64,000 nucleotides of DNA from Breznakia pachnodae (GTDB taxonomy: Bacteria; Bacillota_I; Bacilli_A; Erysipelotrichales; Erysipelotrichaceae), in the NCBI RefSeq assembly GCF_030814225.1, contig NZ_JAUSUR010000001.1, positions 1-64,000 of the forward strand, read 5' to 3'. How positions within the stretch are numbered: position 1 is the stretch's first letter; each line of letters starts with the position of its first letter. The notes under the pieces were generated by a model. The model was not told the DNA's origin, searched no databases, and worked only from the letters and a program-made list of their open reading frames with translations. The position numbers were made by a program, and so were the translations under genes. Positions 1 through 8,288 of this stretch are shown here, piece after piece.

Positions 1-95
1 TGTCCAGCTTTTGCTTTTTTAGCGATAAATGGTGCATCTACTACTAATTTTGTTACAGTTGGATTCAATTCTTCTCTTGCTACTATATTAAACAT
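1..95 (-). CDS. NfnA/SudB-like FAD/NAD-binding oxidoreductase, N-terminal fragment
   Basis: Only the first 31 codons are in the window; the gene runs off the left edge. The visible N-terminus (MFNIVAREELNPTVTKLVVD, then APFIAKKAKAG) has the characteristic opening of the ferredoxin-NADP+ reductase or sulfide dehydrogenase flavin subunit, where the 'LNPTV' and 'AKKAKxGQ' blocks start the FAD-binding barrel. The family transfers electrons between NAD(P)H and ferredoxin, usually with a second subunit encoded downstream, outside this window. It has a strong ribosome binding site (AAAGGAG) and its own promoter. It lies just downstream of the hydrogenase-like sensor and phosphatase, which fits a redox theme. 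The assignment rests on a short stretch, so the exact subfamily is uncertain. Confidence 0.6.
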   Translation of the reverse strand, partial: MFNIVAREELNPTVTKLVVDAPFIAKKAKAG

Positions 96-132
96 ACTAT
101 TCTCCTTTCATATGACAATATTTATTCTCTTT

Positions 133-161
133 ATTATAATACGAAGTTACAGAAAGTTAAA
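133..161 (-). promoter_or_regulatory. Promoter of the NfnA-like gene
   Basis: On the minus strand a -35 box TTTAAC (156-161) and a perfect -10 box TATAAT (133-138) are separated by 17 bp, about 40 bp before the start codon. This suggests the flavoprotein gene can be transcribed independently of the phosphatase gene upstream. Confidence 0.5.
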
Positions 162-163
162 CA

Positions 164-1336
164 CTAAAAGTAATCAACTTTTACTTTTTTACCCATTATT
201 TCCAACTGTTCCTTCAAATTTTCGATTAATTTCATTTTATGTTGAAAGGTAATCTTTTCATCGCTGTATCGATGAGCAGGATTTTCTGCTCTTCCTACAA
301 ACAATGTAATGTCACTTGCGTCCTCAAATAAGAGGCGTGCAATTTGTGATGCACCATCTTTTCTATAGGTCCATTCACTGTATAAACTATTCATTTCATT
401 ATAGTCTTTTGCATACTCCAGTACCTGCGCAATTGTAATTGTACCTTCACTTACTATATCCACACCTTCTAGTTTGGCAGTTGGTGGGATATTCTCTCCC
501 ATGTAAGTATTGTCCATCTGGATTGGTTTCCTTAAATACTCTGATGCTAATTTGGATGTCGTTCCACCACATACAATATGATAACCATCTCTAGAGAAAA
601 AGAAACGCATCATCTTCTCTACATCATCTGGATTTTCAGGAGGTCCAATTAATAAATTTAAGCTTTTACGTTTTCGCATTTTTATTGTACACACGGTTAC
701 ATCATCTCCAGGATGATTACCATAATGAGAAAGACTTTCATTTAATAGCATTGCACTAATTGTCTTAGCACTAAAATCAACATCCTGTGTTAACTCAAGA
801 AAATGAATGACTTCATCACGATGCCAACCTAGATCCAGAATTTTTCCTTCACTTGCATAAAGTACACCATCACTCATTAACACCATGATATCATTCTCTT
901 TTAATTGTATCTGTGATTTAAAGATTTTTCGATCTTTTATAATTTCAGTTATCTGATTATATTCTACATGTTTTCCATCACGTAATAGAATCAAGTGTGG
1001 ATTATCATACTGAATAATATCTGCAACCTGATGATCATGTACATGAACAAGTGTAAATGTGGAATAAGCAATTTTTCTTACTTTACAGATTGGCAATGTT
1101 TCAATCATTGTATTGACACATTCTTCAATTGACAGATTATTTGCCATCATTGTGGATAAAATCTTTGATGTTAGAATAGATAAAATACTCGCTTTTACAC
1201 CACTACCCATTCCATCAGCCAATACAATAATCTTAGATCCATCTTCAAGGTTCACTATCTCTACAAAGTCACCACAAAGCTGCTCTCCCTGTTTATTGGC
1301 ACTACATACGCCAATGTCACAGAACATCTCATTCAT
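164..1336 (-). CDS. SpoIIE-family (PP2C-like) serine phosphatase linked to hydrogenase sensor
   Basis: 390 residues. The N-terminal half is a PP2C/SpoIIE phosphatase domain: the metal-binding aspartates appear in CGDF (Asp23), ADGMGSG (Asp41), MSDGV and GDDVTVC. Residues from about 225 onward form an extra C-terminal domain (starting LNLLIGPPENPDD) that I cannot name. No membrane segment is visible. The start codon overlaps the end of the upstream hydrogenase-like gene by 8 bp, so the two are translationally coupled. Pairing of a PAS-bearing [FeFe] hydrogenase with a PP2C-type phosphatase is a known arrangement for putative sensory hydrogenases (group C in current schemes). The expected job is dephosphorylating a phosphoserine protein in response to H2 or redox state; the target is unknown. 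Confidence 0.8.
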   Translation of the reverse strand: MNEMFCDIGVCSANKQGEQLCGDFVEIVNLEDGSKIIVLADGMGSGVKASILSILTSKILSTMMANNLSIEECVNTMIETLPICKVRKIAYSTFTLVHVHDHQVADIIQYDNPHLILLRDGKHVEYNQITEIIKDRKIFKSQIQLKENDIMVLMSDGVLYASEGKILDLGWHRDEVIHFLELTQDVDFSAKTISAMLLNESLSHYGNHPGDDVTVCTIKMRKRKSLNLLIGPPENPDDVEKMMRFFFSRDGYHIVCGGTTSKLASEYLRKPIQMDNTYMGENIPPTAKLEGVDIVSEGTITIAQVLEYAKDYNEMNSLYSEWTYRKDGASQIARLLFEDASDITLFVGRAENPAHRYSDEKITFQHKMKLIENLKEQLEIMGKKVKVDYF

Positions 1337-2984
1337 TGTGTAATAGCTCCTTAAGCTTTGTCATTGCAACTTTGGTTTCTGCAGTTGTTTCACCTAACAG
1401 TGAAGCAATCTCCTGAACCGAACGCATTTGTTTTTCCACAATTTCATCCGTTATTTCAATCGTTGACTGACGAAGCTTATCTCTTTCTTTTCTCACTCTT
1501 GTTTCCTGTGTAATATCTCGCATAATACAAATTAAGATATGATAACTACGATCAGAAATTACACTCAGGTTAATATGTTTATCACATTCTGCAAGATATA
1601 TTTTCTTATCATAGGTATTTTTACCATCCAGATAGGTATCCATAATAATTTTGGGATCCAACACTCGAATCACCTGTTCTCCTACTATTTCATAAGAATT
1701 ATTTAGATTAAGGATATCACAGGCTGCATCATTCATCTGTTCAATTTCAAATTCTTCATTTAACACAATGATTCCATTTGGTGTGTTACGAATGATGTTA
1801 TCTGAAAATGATTCTGCACGATCACGTAAGTATGGCATACACATTTCTAAGTTTGCTTTTCCCTGCAATACAGCAATTGCTTTTTCACGACAGGTATTAT
1901 ACCCACAACTCCCACAGTTTAGTTCGTGCTCTTTTGATGTTTTACCAATTTTCTTAAGCACTTCATCAATCATGGCATCACCAATATGAAGTTGTGGTTT
2001 TTGTTTTGATTCAAACACTGTATGCAAATCAAGTTGTGGTACATCTACAAGCGTACCAGTCTGCGCTTTATCAAATATTTCAATTGTCCCCTGAAGTCTT
2101 GAGAATCCACGTTTTCTCATCACTGGTCCACCAGCACAACTTCCAGTACACAAAGACATTTCAATAAAACAGTTCTTGATATTACCATTACGTATATCTT
2201 CTAATGTCTGCATACAGTTTTCCATCCCATCAATTGACAGATAAGTATAGTGATCATTCTTTTTCATTGTCGATAAGATACCACCAGTTGTTGGAAAACG
2301 TCTTGTTGGTATTCCTAAACCAATCTCTTTCTCTGATCCATTTGATGTAGTAATTAATTCATCCAGATCATCAAACGTCAATACAACATCAACATTTGAT
2401 TCACAATCATCAATTTCAGCTTTCTTTGAAATGCAAGGTCCAATAAACACTACTTTCGCATTTGGACTGTTCTGCTTAATTACTCTCGCATGGGCTTCCA
2501 TTGGTGTTACTACATCAATTAAATTCCTTAATACTTCCGGATAATACTTTTGAATTAACAAGTTTACACTATGACAACAAGATGTAATCATCACATCTTG
2601 AGTATTTTCATCACAAAGATGCTCATATTCTGTTTTTACCATTGCCGCGCCAACTGCAGTTTCTTCAACTGCAGAAAACCCTATCGACTTTAACTGTTTT
2701 GTCAGTTGTGCATAATTAGTATCCGATAGCGCATGAAAAGAAGGAGCAATACTGGCTACTACTTGTTGATCTTGCTGCAATAGTTGTTTTACTTTATCTA
2801 CATCACTAACAATTGATTTTACATTCTGTGGGCAAATAAGATAACATTCACCACAGTAAACACAATCATCTTTTAGAATACTAGCTTGGTCATTAGAAAA
2901 ACAGAGTGATTTTAATGCACAATGACGAATACACTTATAACAGTTTTTACAGTTTGTTCGTTTTGATTTTATATATGCATTCAT
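1329..2984 (-). CDS. Sensory-type [FeFe] hydrogenase with PAS domain
   Basis: 551 residues. Two 4Fe-4S ferredoxin motifs come first (Cys12, 15, 18, 22 and Cys41, 44, 47, 51). The H-cluster domain follows: TSCC (Cys136-137), GPCISKKAE (Cys184) and EMSLCTGSCAGGP (Cys279, Cys283). These replace the catalytic-enzyme forms TSCCPxW, MPCxxKxxE and MACxxGCxxGGG, but all H-cluster cysteines and the proton-relay cysteine remain. A further four-cysteine Fe-S domain (Cys357, 360, 365, 382) leads into a PAS domain at about 395-500 and a C-terminal helix. This order matches putative sensory hydrogenases, not the bulk H2-producing enzyme. The next gene is a PP2C phosphatase, overlapping by 8 bp. Whether it turns over H2 or only senses it cannot be told from sequence. 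Confidence 0.8.
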   Translation of the reverse strand: MNAYIKSKRTNCKNCYKCIRHCALKSLCFSNDQASILKDDCVYCGECYLICPQNVKSIVSDVDKVKQLLQQDQQVVASIAPSFHALSDTNYAQLTKQLKSIGFSAVEETAVGAAMVKTEYEHLCDENTQDVMITSCCHSVNLLIQKYYPEVLRNLIDVVTPMEAHARVIKQNSPNAKVVFIGPCISKKAEIDDCESNVDVVLTFDDLDELITTSNGSEKEIGLGIPTRRFPTTGGILSTMKKNDHYTYLSIDGMENCMQTLEDIRNGNIKNCFIEMSLCTGSCAGGPVMRKRGFSRLQGTIEIFDKAQTGTLVDVPQLDLHTVFESKQKPQLHIGDAMIDEVLKKIGKTSKEHELNCGSCGYNTCREKAIAVLQGKANLEMCMPYLRDRAESFSDNIIRNTPNGIIVLNEEFEIEQMNDAACDILNLNNSYEIVGEQVIRVLDPKIIMDTYLDGKNTYDKKIYLAECDKHINLSVISDRSYHILICIMRDITQETRVRKERDKLRQSTIEITDEIVEKQMRSVQEIASLLGETTAETKVAMTKLKELLHNE

Positions 2985-3006
2985 ACTTTCACCTCATTTA
3001 CAAAAT

Positions 3007-3031
3007 AAATAGTTACCAGTGGCAACTATTT
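3007..3031 (-). terminator. Hairpin between alcohol dehydrogenase and hydrogenase genes
   Basis: An 8-bp inverted repeat (AAATAGTT 3007-3014, AACTATTT 3024-3031) with inner CCA/TGG pairing follows the alcohol dehydrogenase stop codon. Its downstream side on the minus strand is only ATTTTGT, so it is probably a weak or partial terminator that lets some transcription into the hydrogenase gene. Confidence 0.45.
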
Positions 3032-3040
3032 ATCTTACTA

Positions 3041-4231
3041 TTAGAAATCTACTTCAGTGTCATAGTAACAACATTTTAATAATTGTTCCATTTGCTTTGG
3101 TGTAATACTTCTAGGATTTGATCCTGTACAAGCATCACCTACTGCAAGTTCTGCAACAGTTTCAAGTTTTTCTAAGAATTCATTTTCATCAATAATTCCA
3201 CCTTCGTAATCTTTGATTGATGAAGGTATATCTAATTGTGCATTCATCTTTTTAATATGTGCAATTAATGCATCAACCAATTCTTCAGTTGTCGTACCTT
3301 CTAAACGTAAGAAGTCTGCAATTTGTGCATAACGTTTTGCTGCTTCAGGTTCTTTTGCATTGAATTTGATTACTTTTGGTAAGTACATTGCATTTGCACA
3401 TCCATGAACAATATGTCCACCACTATATGCTGCACCAGTCTTGTGAGCCATTGAGTGAACGATTCCTAGTAATGCATTAGAGAATGCCATACCAGCAAGA
3501 CATTGTGCGTTGTGCATTCTTTCTCTTGCTTCACTATCTCCAGCATATGAAGGAATTAAGTATTCGCTTACCATTTTAATTGCATGTAATGCTAATGGAT
3601 CCGTGTAGTCACTGTTTAATGTAGATACATACGCTTCGATTGCATGCGTCATTGCATCCATTCCTGTGTGTGCTGTTAATTTTTTAGGCATTGTTTCAGC
3701 TAATGTTGGATCAATGATTGCGATATCAGGTGTGATATTGAAATCAGCCAATGGGTATTTAATTCCCTTTTCATAATCTGTAATTACTGAGAATGCTGTA
3801 ACTTCTGTTGCCGTTCCTGATGTTGATGGAATTGCACAGAATTTAGCTTTTGTACGTAATGTTGGGAAATTGAATGGGATACATAAATCTTCAAATGTAG
3901 TATCTGGATATTCATAGAATGCCCACATTGCTTTAGCAGCATCAATTGGCGAACCTCCACCGATTGATACAATCCAATCTGGTTGGAACTTACGCATCGC
4001 CTGTGCCCCTTTCATTACTGTTTCTACTGATGGATCTGGTTCTACACCTTCGAATAGTTCCACTTCCATTCCTGCATCCTTTAAGTTATTTACTACGGTG
4101 TCAAGGAAACCAAAACGTTTCATACTTCCACCACCAACAACTACAATCGCTTTTTCTCCTTTAAGCTCCTTTAATGTTTCCAATGTTCCTTTACCATGGT
4201 AAACATCTCTAGGTATTGTAAATCTTGCCAT
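3041..4231 (-). CDS. Iron-containing alcohol dehydrogenase
   Basis: 396 residues, the normal length for group III Fe-dependent alcohol dehydrogenases. The NAD(P)-binding GGGSPIDAAK sits at 91-100. The metal ligands fit the family spacing: Asp192 and His196 in GMDAMTHAIEA, His259 in HSMAHK and His273 in GGHIVHG. It reduces aldehydes to alcohols (ethanol or butanol type) with NAD(P)H and disposes of fermentative electrons in the cytoplasm. It has a perfect AAAGGAGGT ribosome binding site. A LysR regulator lies upstream on the same strand and a redox-sensing hydrogenase lies downstream, so control by redox state is plausible. Substrate cannot be set from sequence. Confidence 0.88.
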   Translation of the reverse strand: MARFTIPRDVYHGKGTLETLKELKGEKAIVVVGGGSMKRFGFLDTVVNNLKDAGMEVELFEGVEPDPSVETVMKGAQAMRKFQPDWIVSIGGGSPIDAAKAMWAFYEYPDTTFEDLCIPFNFPTLRTKAKFCAIPSTSGTATEVTAFSVITDYEKGIKYPLADFNITPDIAIIDPTLAETMPKKLTAHTGMDAMTHAIEAYVSTLNSDYTDPLALHAIKMVSEYLIPSYAGDSEARERMHNAQCLAGMAFSNALLGIVHSMAHKTGAAYSGGHIVHGCANAMYLPKVIKFNAKEPEAAKRYAQIADFLRLEGTTTEELVDALIAHIKKMNAQLDIPSSIKDYEGGIIDENEFLEKLETVAELAVGDACTGSNPRSITPKQMEQLLKCCYYDTEVDF

Positions 4232-4260
4232 ATAATGACCTCCTTTATGTCTCTACCTGT

Positions 4261-4290
4261 ATCATAACAAAGCACTCATATACTTTCTAA
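4261..4290 (-). promoter_or_regulatory. Promoter of the alcohol dehydrogenase gene
   Basis: Minus-strand -35 TTAGAA (4285-4290) and -10 TATGAT (4261-4266) with an 18-bp spacer, about 30 bp before the start codon. A 12-bp palindrome lies just upstream of the -35 box. Confidence 0.45.
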
Positions 4291-4302
4291 TATGAAAAAA
4301 GG

Positions 4303-4388
4303 TATAACGTTATATCCAAAAATGAATAACATTACACCTAAAACTACTTGTTGCCACACACAAATATTCTATAGCAACATTTTTAGGT
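4303..4388. promoter_or_regulatory. Palindrome and long inverted repeat upstream of alcohol dehydrogenase
   Basis: The 346-bp gap between the LysR gene and the dehydrogenase contains no gene. It holds a perfect 12-bp palindrome TATAACGTTATA (4303-4314), a related half (ATAACATTACACC, about 4326-4338), and a bipartite inverted repeat: ACCTAAAA plus TTGTTGC (4336-4354) against GCAACA plus TTTTAGGT (4374-4388). The position upstream of the -35 box fits an activator or repressor site. The adjacent LysR protein is a candidate ligand, but this is inference. Confidence 0.4.
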
Positions 4389-4577
4389 AGATCGCATATT
4401 ACCTTTACCATTCTTATACTCATATAATTTGCATGCAGCGCTTGGATCGCATTAATTTTATTTGGTTTTTAAATTATTATGAATAAGATTTGTTGCTATG
4501 CAACTATGATATCAAAAAATTATACTGTTTAGTCATATGAAAAAAGTATATTGATATTTACATATCAATATACCAAT

Positions 4578-5507
4578 TTACTGAAAATGTTGGAATGACA
4601 CCTCATTTTTGGATTCATACAACTTATCCACAAACTTTCGATCCAATTCACTAAGATTGTAATCACAATGATAAATCAATACATCCTTATAGCGATTTGC
4701 ACCTCCACTATAACTTCTTTGTACCAGATGAAAACGATCCAACATACTTTGTGGTATTGGTGACACTAACATATACGAACCTTGAATCATTTCCAAGATT
4801 TCAAACTGACTCGCTCTTTCATATACATATATCTTTTTATCATTCTCTTTATAATTAGGTTTCTTTTTATGATGAAGATAAGGAATACTTGTATCTCCAT
4901 GAACCAACTCTACATACTCGTCTAAATCAGAAATATGTAAGTCTTCTTTTTGTGCCAATGGATGGTCTTTTGAGAAAATCACCAGATTTTCAAATTCCCA
5001 GATTGGTTCAAATACCAAATCTTTATCTTTTAAATAATCACGAAAGTAATTTTCAAAGGTAACATCATAACGAATGACTCCCAAATTAAATCGATGTTCT
5101 ACAATATTTGTAATTGCTTGTACTGAATTTGTTTCCTGTACATTTACATCAATTCCTTTATGAAAATCTAATTGTTCCACAAATCTTACAACACTTGATG
5201 CAATGTAACTTCCTCTAGGAATTGAAACATTGAACTGCTGAACTTCACTTTGAAAGTTCTTGGATATACTTTCAATCTTATCTACCTGATTTAAAATGTT
5301 TCTTGCGTACGATAAAAACTCTGCTCCTTGCTTGGTTGGTATCGCACCTCTAGGTCCACGTTCAAAAATCGCAAATCCTAACGATTCTTCGAACTCCTTA
5401 ATTGCTTTACTAAGGTTTGGTTGTGCCATAAACAGGTTCTCTGCAGCCTGTGTAATGGAACGTGTTTTTTCTATCTCTAATGCGTACTTCAAATGTAATG
5501 TATTCAT
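4578..5507 (-). CDS. LysR-family transcriptional regulator
   Basis: 309 residues from the chosen ATG. That ATG is preceded at the right distance by GGGGAG; a GTG five codons upstream would lie inside that ribosome binding site. The N-terminal winged helix-turn-helix spans about 1-60 (SITQAAENLFMAQPNLSKAI is the recognition region). The rest is the two-lobed effector-binding domain. LysR proteins are cytoplasmic tetrameric regulators that often control a neighbouring gene in response to a small molecule. Unlike the classical case it is not divergent: the alcohol dehydrogenase follows on the same strand after a gap containing inverted repeats. Effector unknown. Confidence 0.85.
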   Translation of the reverse strand: MNTLHLKYALEIEKTRSITQAAENLFMAQPNLSKAIKEFEESLGFAIFERGPRGAIPTKQGAEFLSYARNILNQVDKIESISKNFQSEVQQFNVSIPRGSYIASSVVRFVEQLDFHKGIDVNVQETNSVQAITNIVEHRFNLGVIRYDVTFENYFRDYLKDKDLVFEPIWEFENLVIFSKDHPLAQKEDLHISDLDEYVELVHGDTSIPYLHHKKKPNYKENDKKIYVYERASQFEILEMIQGSYMLVSPIPQSMLDRFHLVQRSYSGGANRYKDVLIYHCDYNLSELDRKFVDKLYESKNEVSFQHFQ

Positions 5508-5611
5508 GTCAAGTCTCCCCACTTATTATGCTTTTACGATACATAGCTATATTTGATAATATTCACCGCTATTATAGACATAAAATGAACACTAGTCAAT
5601 GAAGGCGATAG

Positions 5612-5634
5612 AAAAGCACATGTTTCCATGTGCC
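5612..5634 (-). terminator. Terminator of serCA
   Basis: Stem GCACATG (5616-5622) and CATGTGC (5627-5633) followed on the minus strand by TTTTC, placed directly after the serA stop codon. Confidence 0.75.
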
Positions 5635-5639
5635 TCATT

Positions 5640-6797
5640 TTATAATTGAGTAACTTTTAAAATATCATCAACTGCATCTAGTTTAGCAATAACAGCATCT
5701 AAAGACTTACTGTTTACATCAACCATTGTATATGCATATTCATCTTTTGACTTGTTGATAAGATTTTCAATATTGATTCCTTCTCCGGAAATTGTCTGTG
5801 AGATTTGAGCAATCATATTTGGTGTGTTCTTATGGAAACAAGTGATACGTGCTTCTCCACTACGATCAAGTGTTAGGTTTGGCAGGTTGATCGAATTAAG
5901 AATATTTCCATTTTCTAAGAAATCTGATAATTGATCCGCTGCCATAATAGCACAGTTATCTTCTGATTCAGGAGTTGAAGCCCCAAGGTGAGGAATACAA
6001 ATAACACCTTTTTTATGCAGGATATTTCCATTTGGAAAATCACATACATAGTTTTTCATTCTTCCTTCATCCAATGCAGTACAAACAGCATCTTCATCAA
6101 CTAGACCACCACGAGCAAAGTTTAAGATACATACGTTATCTTTCATTTTTGCGATTGCATCATCATTGATCATATTCTTTGTTTTACCATTCAATGGAAC
6201 ATGAATTGAAATATAATCACATTTCTCATAAAGTTCATCCAGTGTTTTCGCATAATGAACTTTTCTCGATAATTGCCATGCAGCATCGATTGAAATATAT
6301 GGGTCATATCCATATACTTCCATACCAAAGTGTAATGCTAAGTTAGCAACTTTAATACCAATCGCACCTAAACCAATAATACCGATTTTCTTACCACGAA
6401 TTTCATTACCAACAAACTTACTTTTTTCTTTTTCAACAAGTGTTGCTACATCTTCATCACCATTTAATGTTTCTACCCAAGACATTGCATCAAATACAGG
6501 TCTTGCAGATAATAGCATACCAGCAAATACTAACTCTTTTACAGCATTAGCATTTGCTCCTGGCGTATTGAATACTACAATACCAGCTTCACTGCAGCGA
6601 TCAATTGGAATATTGTTTACTCCAGCTCCTGCTCTAACAATTGCCTTTAATTCTTTATTAAATTCTATATCATGAAGTTTTGCACTTCTTACTAAAATAC
6701 CATCAGGATTTTCTACATCCTCACTACATGTGTAAAGACTTTTGTCTAAACGACTTAACCCCTTATTAGAAATCTTATTATATAGTTTTATATTCAT
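5640..6797 (-). CDS. serA: D-3-phosphoglycerate dehydrogenase
   Basis: 385 residues, the short form with one C-terminal ACT domain (about 312-385). The Rossmann motif GIIGLGAIGIKVANLAL is visible near 140, followed by the FARGG arginine and the PHLGAST catalytic histidine of D-2-hydroxyacid dehydrogenases. It oxidises 3-phosphoglycerate with NAD+ to 3-phosphohydroxypyruvate, the first step of serine synthesis; the ACT domain usually gives serine feedback control. It overlaps serC by one base (TAATG), so serC and serA are translationally coupled and encode consecutive steps. No serB is present in the window. Confidence 0.93.
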   Translation of the reverse strand: MNIKLYNKISNKGLSRLDKSLYTCSEDVENPDGILVRSAKLHDIEFNKELKAIVRAGAGVNNIPIDRCSEAGIVVFNTPGANANAVKELVFAGMLLSARPVFDAMSWVETLNGDEDVATLVEKEKSKFVGNEIRGKKIGIIGLGAIGIKVANLALHFGMEVYGYDPYISIDAAWQLSRKVHYAKTLDELYEKCDYISIHVPLNGKTKNMINDDAIAKMKDNVCILNFARGGLVDEDAVCTALDEGRMKNYVCDFPNGNILHKKGVICIPHLGASTPESEDNCAIMAADQLSDFLENGNILNSINLPNLTLDRSGEARITCFHKNTPNMIAQISQTISGEGINIENLINKSKDEYAYTMVDVNSKSLDAVIAKLDAVDDILKVTQL

Positions 6798-7873
6798 TAT
6801 TTGTTCCTTTCTTCAAAGTCTTTCATAAAACTTACAAGTTTTTCAACACCTTCTACACTCATTGCATTGTAGACAGATGCTCTCATTCCTCCAACACTAC
6901 GGTGTCCCTTTAAGTTCACCATACCTTGTTCTTTTGCTTCTGCAATAAACTTTTCGTCTAACTCTTTACTAATTGTCACAAATGGAATATTCATTAAAGA
7001 ACGATCTTCCTTCACAACTGTTCCACGATAAAATTCTGAGTTATCTAGCACATCATAAATCATGTTTGCTTTCTTTTGATTCACTTTCTCTAAGTTTTCT
7101 AAAGAACCAAATTCATCTTTAATCCATTCTAATACCAGTCCTAACATATAGATTGCATATGTTGGAGGTGTATTAAACATTGAATCGTTATCTGCTTGTA
7201 CTTTATATGACAACATTGAAGGTAATGCATCATTTTCTTCAATTAAATCTTCACGAATAATTACAAGTGTAAGACCTGCCATCCCTAAGTTCTTTTGTGC
7301 ACCAGCAAAGATAACACCATATTTTGATACATCAATTGGTTCACTTAAGATACAACTAGATAAATCCGCTACTAAAGGAATATCACCAGTATCAGGCAAT
7401 TCATGGTATTTCGTACCATAAATTGTATTGTTTTCACAGATATAGAAATAATCAATATCTTCAGGAACTTTATAGTCTTTTGGAATGTATGAGAATGTAT
7501 CCTCTTCACTGCTTGCAACTACCTCAGCATCACCAATTTTCTTTAGTTCCTTAATTGCTTTTTTACTCCAAGCACCAGTATTCACAACTGCTGCTTTCTT
7601 ATTCTTCTTCAATAAATTCATTGGGATCATTGAAAACTGTAATGAAGCTCCACCTTGAAGGAATAACACCTTATAGTTTGATGGAATATTCATAAGTTCA
7701 ATTAACTTCGAGCGACAGGATTCAAAAACCTCAAGGAATTCCTTGGAACGATGACTCATCTCCATAACTGATTGCCCAGTTCCTTTGTAATTCAATAATT
7801 CACTCGCTGCTTTTTCCAGTACCTTTTCACTCATTTGTGATGGTCCTGCACTAAAGTTATAAACTCTGTTCAT
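6797..7873 (-). CDS. serC: Phosphoserine aminotransferase
   Basis: 358 residues, full length. The opening VYNFSAGPSQM is diagnostic of SerC, and the PLP-binding lysine is Lys194 in GAQKNLG. It transfers the amino group of glutamate to 3-phosphohydroxypyruvate to give phosphoserine. It is the first gene of the serC-serA operon and is preceded by AAGGAGAG and a TATAAT box at 7906-7911. A structured RNA with a strong terminator sits further upstream. Confidence 0.94.
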   Translation of the reverse strand: MNRVYNFSAGPSQMSEKVLEKAASELLNYKGTGQSVMEMSHRSKEFLEVFESCRSKLIELMNIPSNYKVLFLQGGASLQFSMIPMNLLKKNKKAAVVNTGAWSKKAIKELKKIGDAEVVASSEEDTFSYIPKDYKVPEDIDYFYICENNTIYGTKYHELPDTGDIPLVADLSSCILSEPIDVSKYGVIFAGAQKNLGMAGLTLVIIREDLIEENDALPSMLSYKVQADNDSMFNTPPTYAIYMLGLVLEWIKDEFGSLENLEKVNQKKANMIYDVLDNSEFYRGTVVKEDRSLMNIPFVTISKELDEKFIAEAKEQGMVNLKGHRSVGGMRASVYNAMSVEGVEKLVSFMKDFEERNK

Positions 7874-7905
7874 TTTTCATCTCTCCTTATTTAATATTGT
7901 TTTCT

Positions 7906-7911
7906 ATTATA
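7906..7911 (-). promoter_or_regulatory. Proximal -10 box of serC
   Basis: Perfect minus-strand TATAAT about 33 bp before the serC start, downstream of the terminator hairpin at 7976-8007. No convincing -35 box is spaced 16-18 bp away (TTGATT is 20 bp away). If active, serC does not depend on readthrough from the upstream RNA. Confidence 0.4.
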
Positions 7912-7975
7912 GCACATTTTATGAAACAAACAATCAAAAAATGAAAATTAATGAAAGAATATGTAAACACATATG

Positions 7976-8136
7976 AAAAGAGTTCCCTTTATTATTGGGA
8001 ACTCTTTATTTCTGAGTTATCTTTTTTATTTTTATCTTGTTTAACTCTTTTTCAAGATAGTTCTTTAACGAGCGACTCTTCTTTTTTGAGTCTCCCTCAC
8101 TCCTATGGAGACTTTTTTGTAGGTATCTCTACCTTC
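7976..8136 (-). ncRNA. Structured leader or small RNA upstream of serC
   Basis: The 415-bp gap between serC and the PHP gene carries a candidate minus-strand transcript of about 160 nt. A promoter (-35 TTTACG 8166-8171, -10 TATATT 8143-8148, spacer 17) precedes a chain of hairpins: AGGTA/TACCT (8121-8134), AGTCTCC/GGAGACT (8089-8113), ATCTTG/CAAGAT (8034-8058), and a strong terminator GAGTTCCC/GGGAACTC with a U-run (7976-8007). AACTC just before the terminator could pair with the terminator's GAGTT. I do not recognise a known class. There is no T-box sequence and no UGG bulge, so it is not a normal T-box. It could be an attenuating leader of serCA or an independent small RNA. Confidence 0.5.
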
Positions 8137-8235
8137 ACTTATAATATACATAATTTCAGGAGATTCGTAAATACGAGAATATCCAAATTTACAACCAATT
8201 TTTCCATTTCCCCTTTTTCAGCAGTCATATACACC

Positions 8236-8263
8236 TTGTAATGCGAAATGATTGTGCTATAAT
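8236..8263 (+). promoter_or_regulatory. Promoter of the PHP phosphatase gene
   Basis: TTGTAA (8236-8241), 16-bp spacer, perfect TATAAT (8258-8263), followed by AAGGGGTGATGAT as ribosome binding site. Confidence 0.65.
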
Positions 8264-8288
8264 ACTAAAAAATAAGGGGTGATGATAT

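Noticed and set aside
4336..4388. Rex operator upstream of the alcohol dehydrogenase
   Set aside because: TTGTTGC and GCAACA halves are 19 bp apart, far from the compact TTGTTAA-N4-TTAACAA form.
7976..8136. T-box riboswitch for serC
   Set aside because: The T-box AGGGUGGNACCGCG and any UGGN bulge are absent from the leader.
7951..8241. 96-codon plus-strand reading frame in the serC upstream gap
   Set aside because: No ribosome site, low-complexity hydrophobic composition, and it lies antisense to hairpins and a terminator that explain the sequence better.
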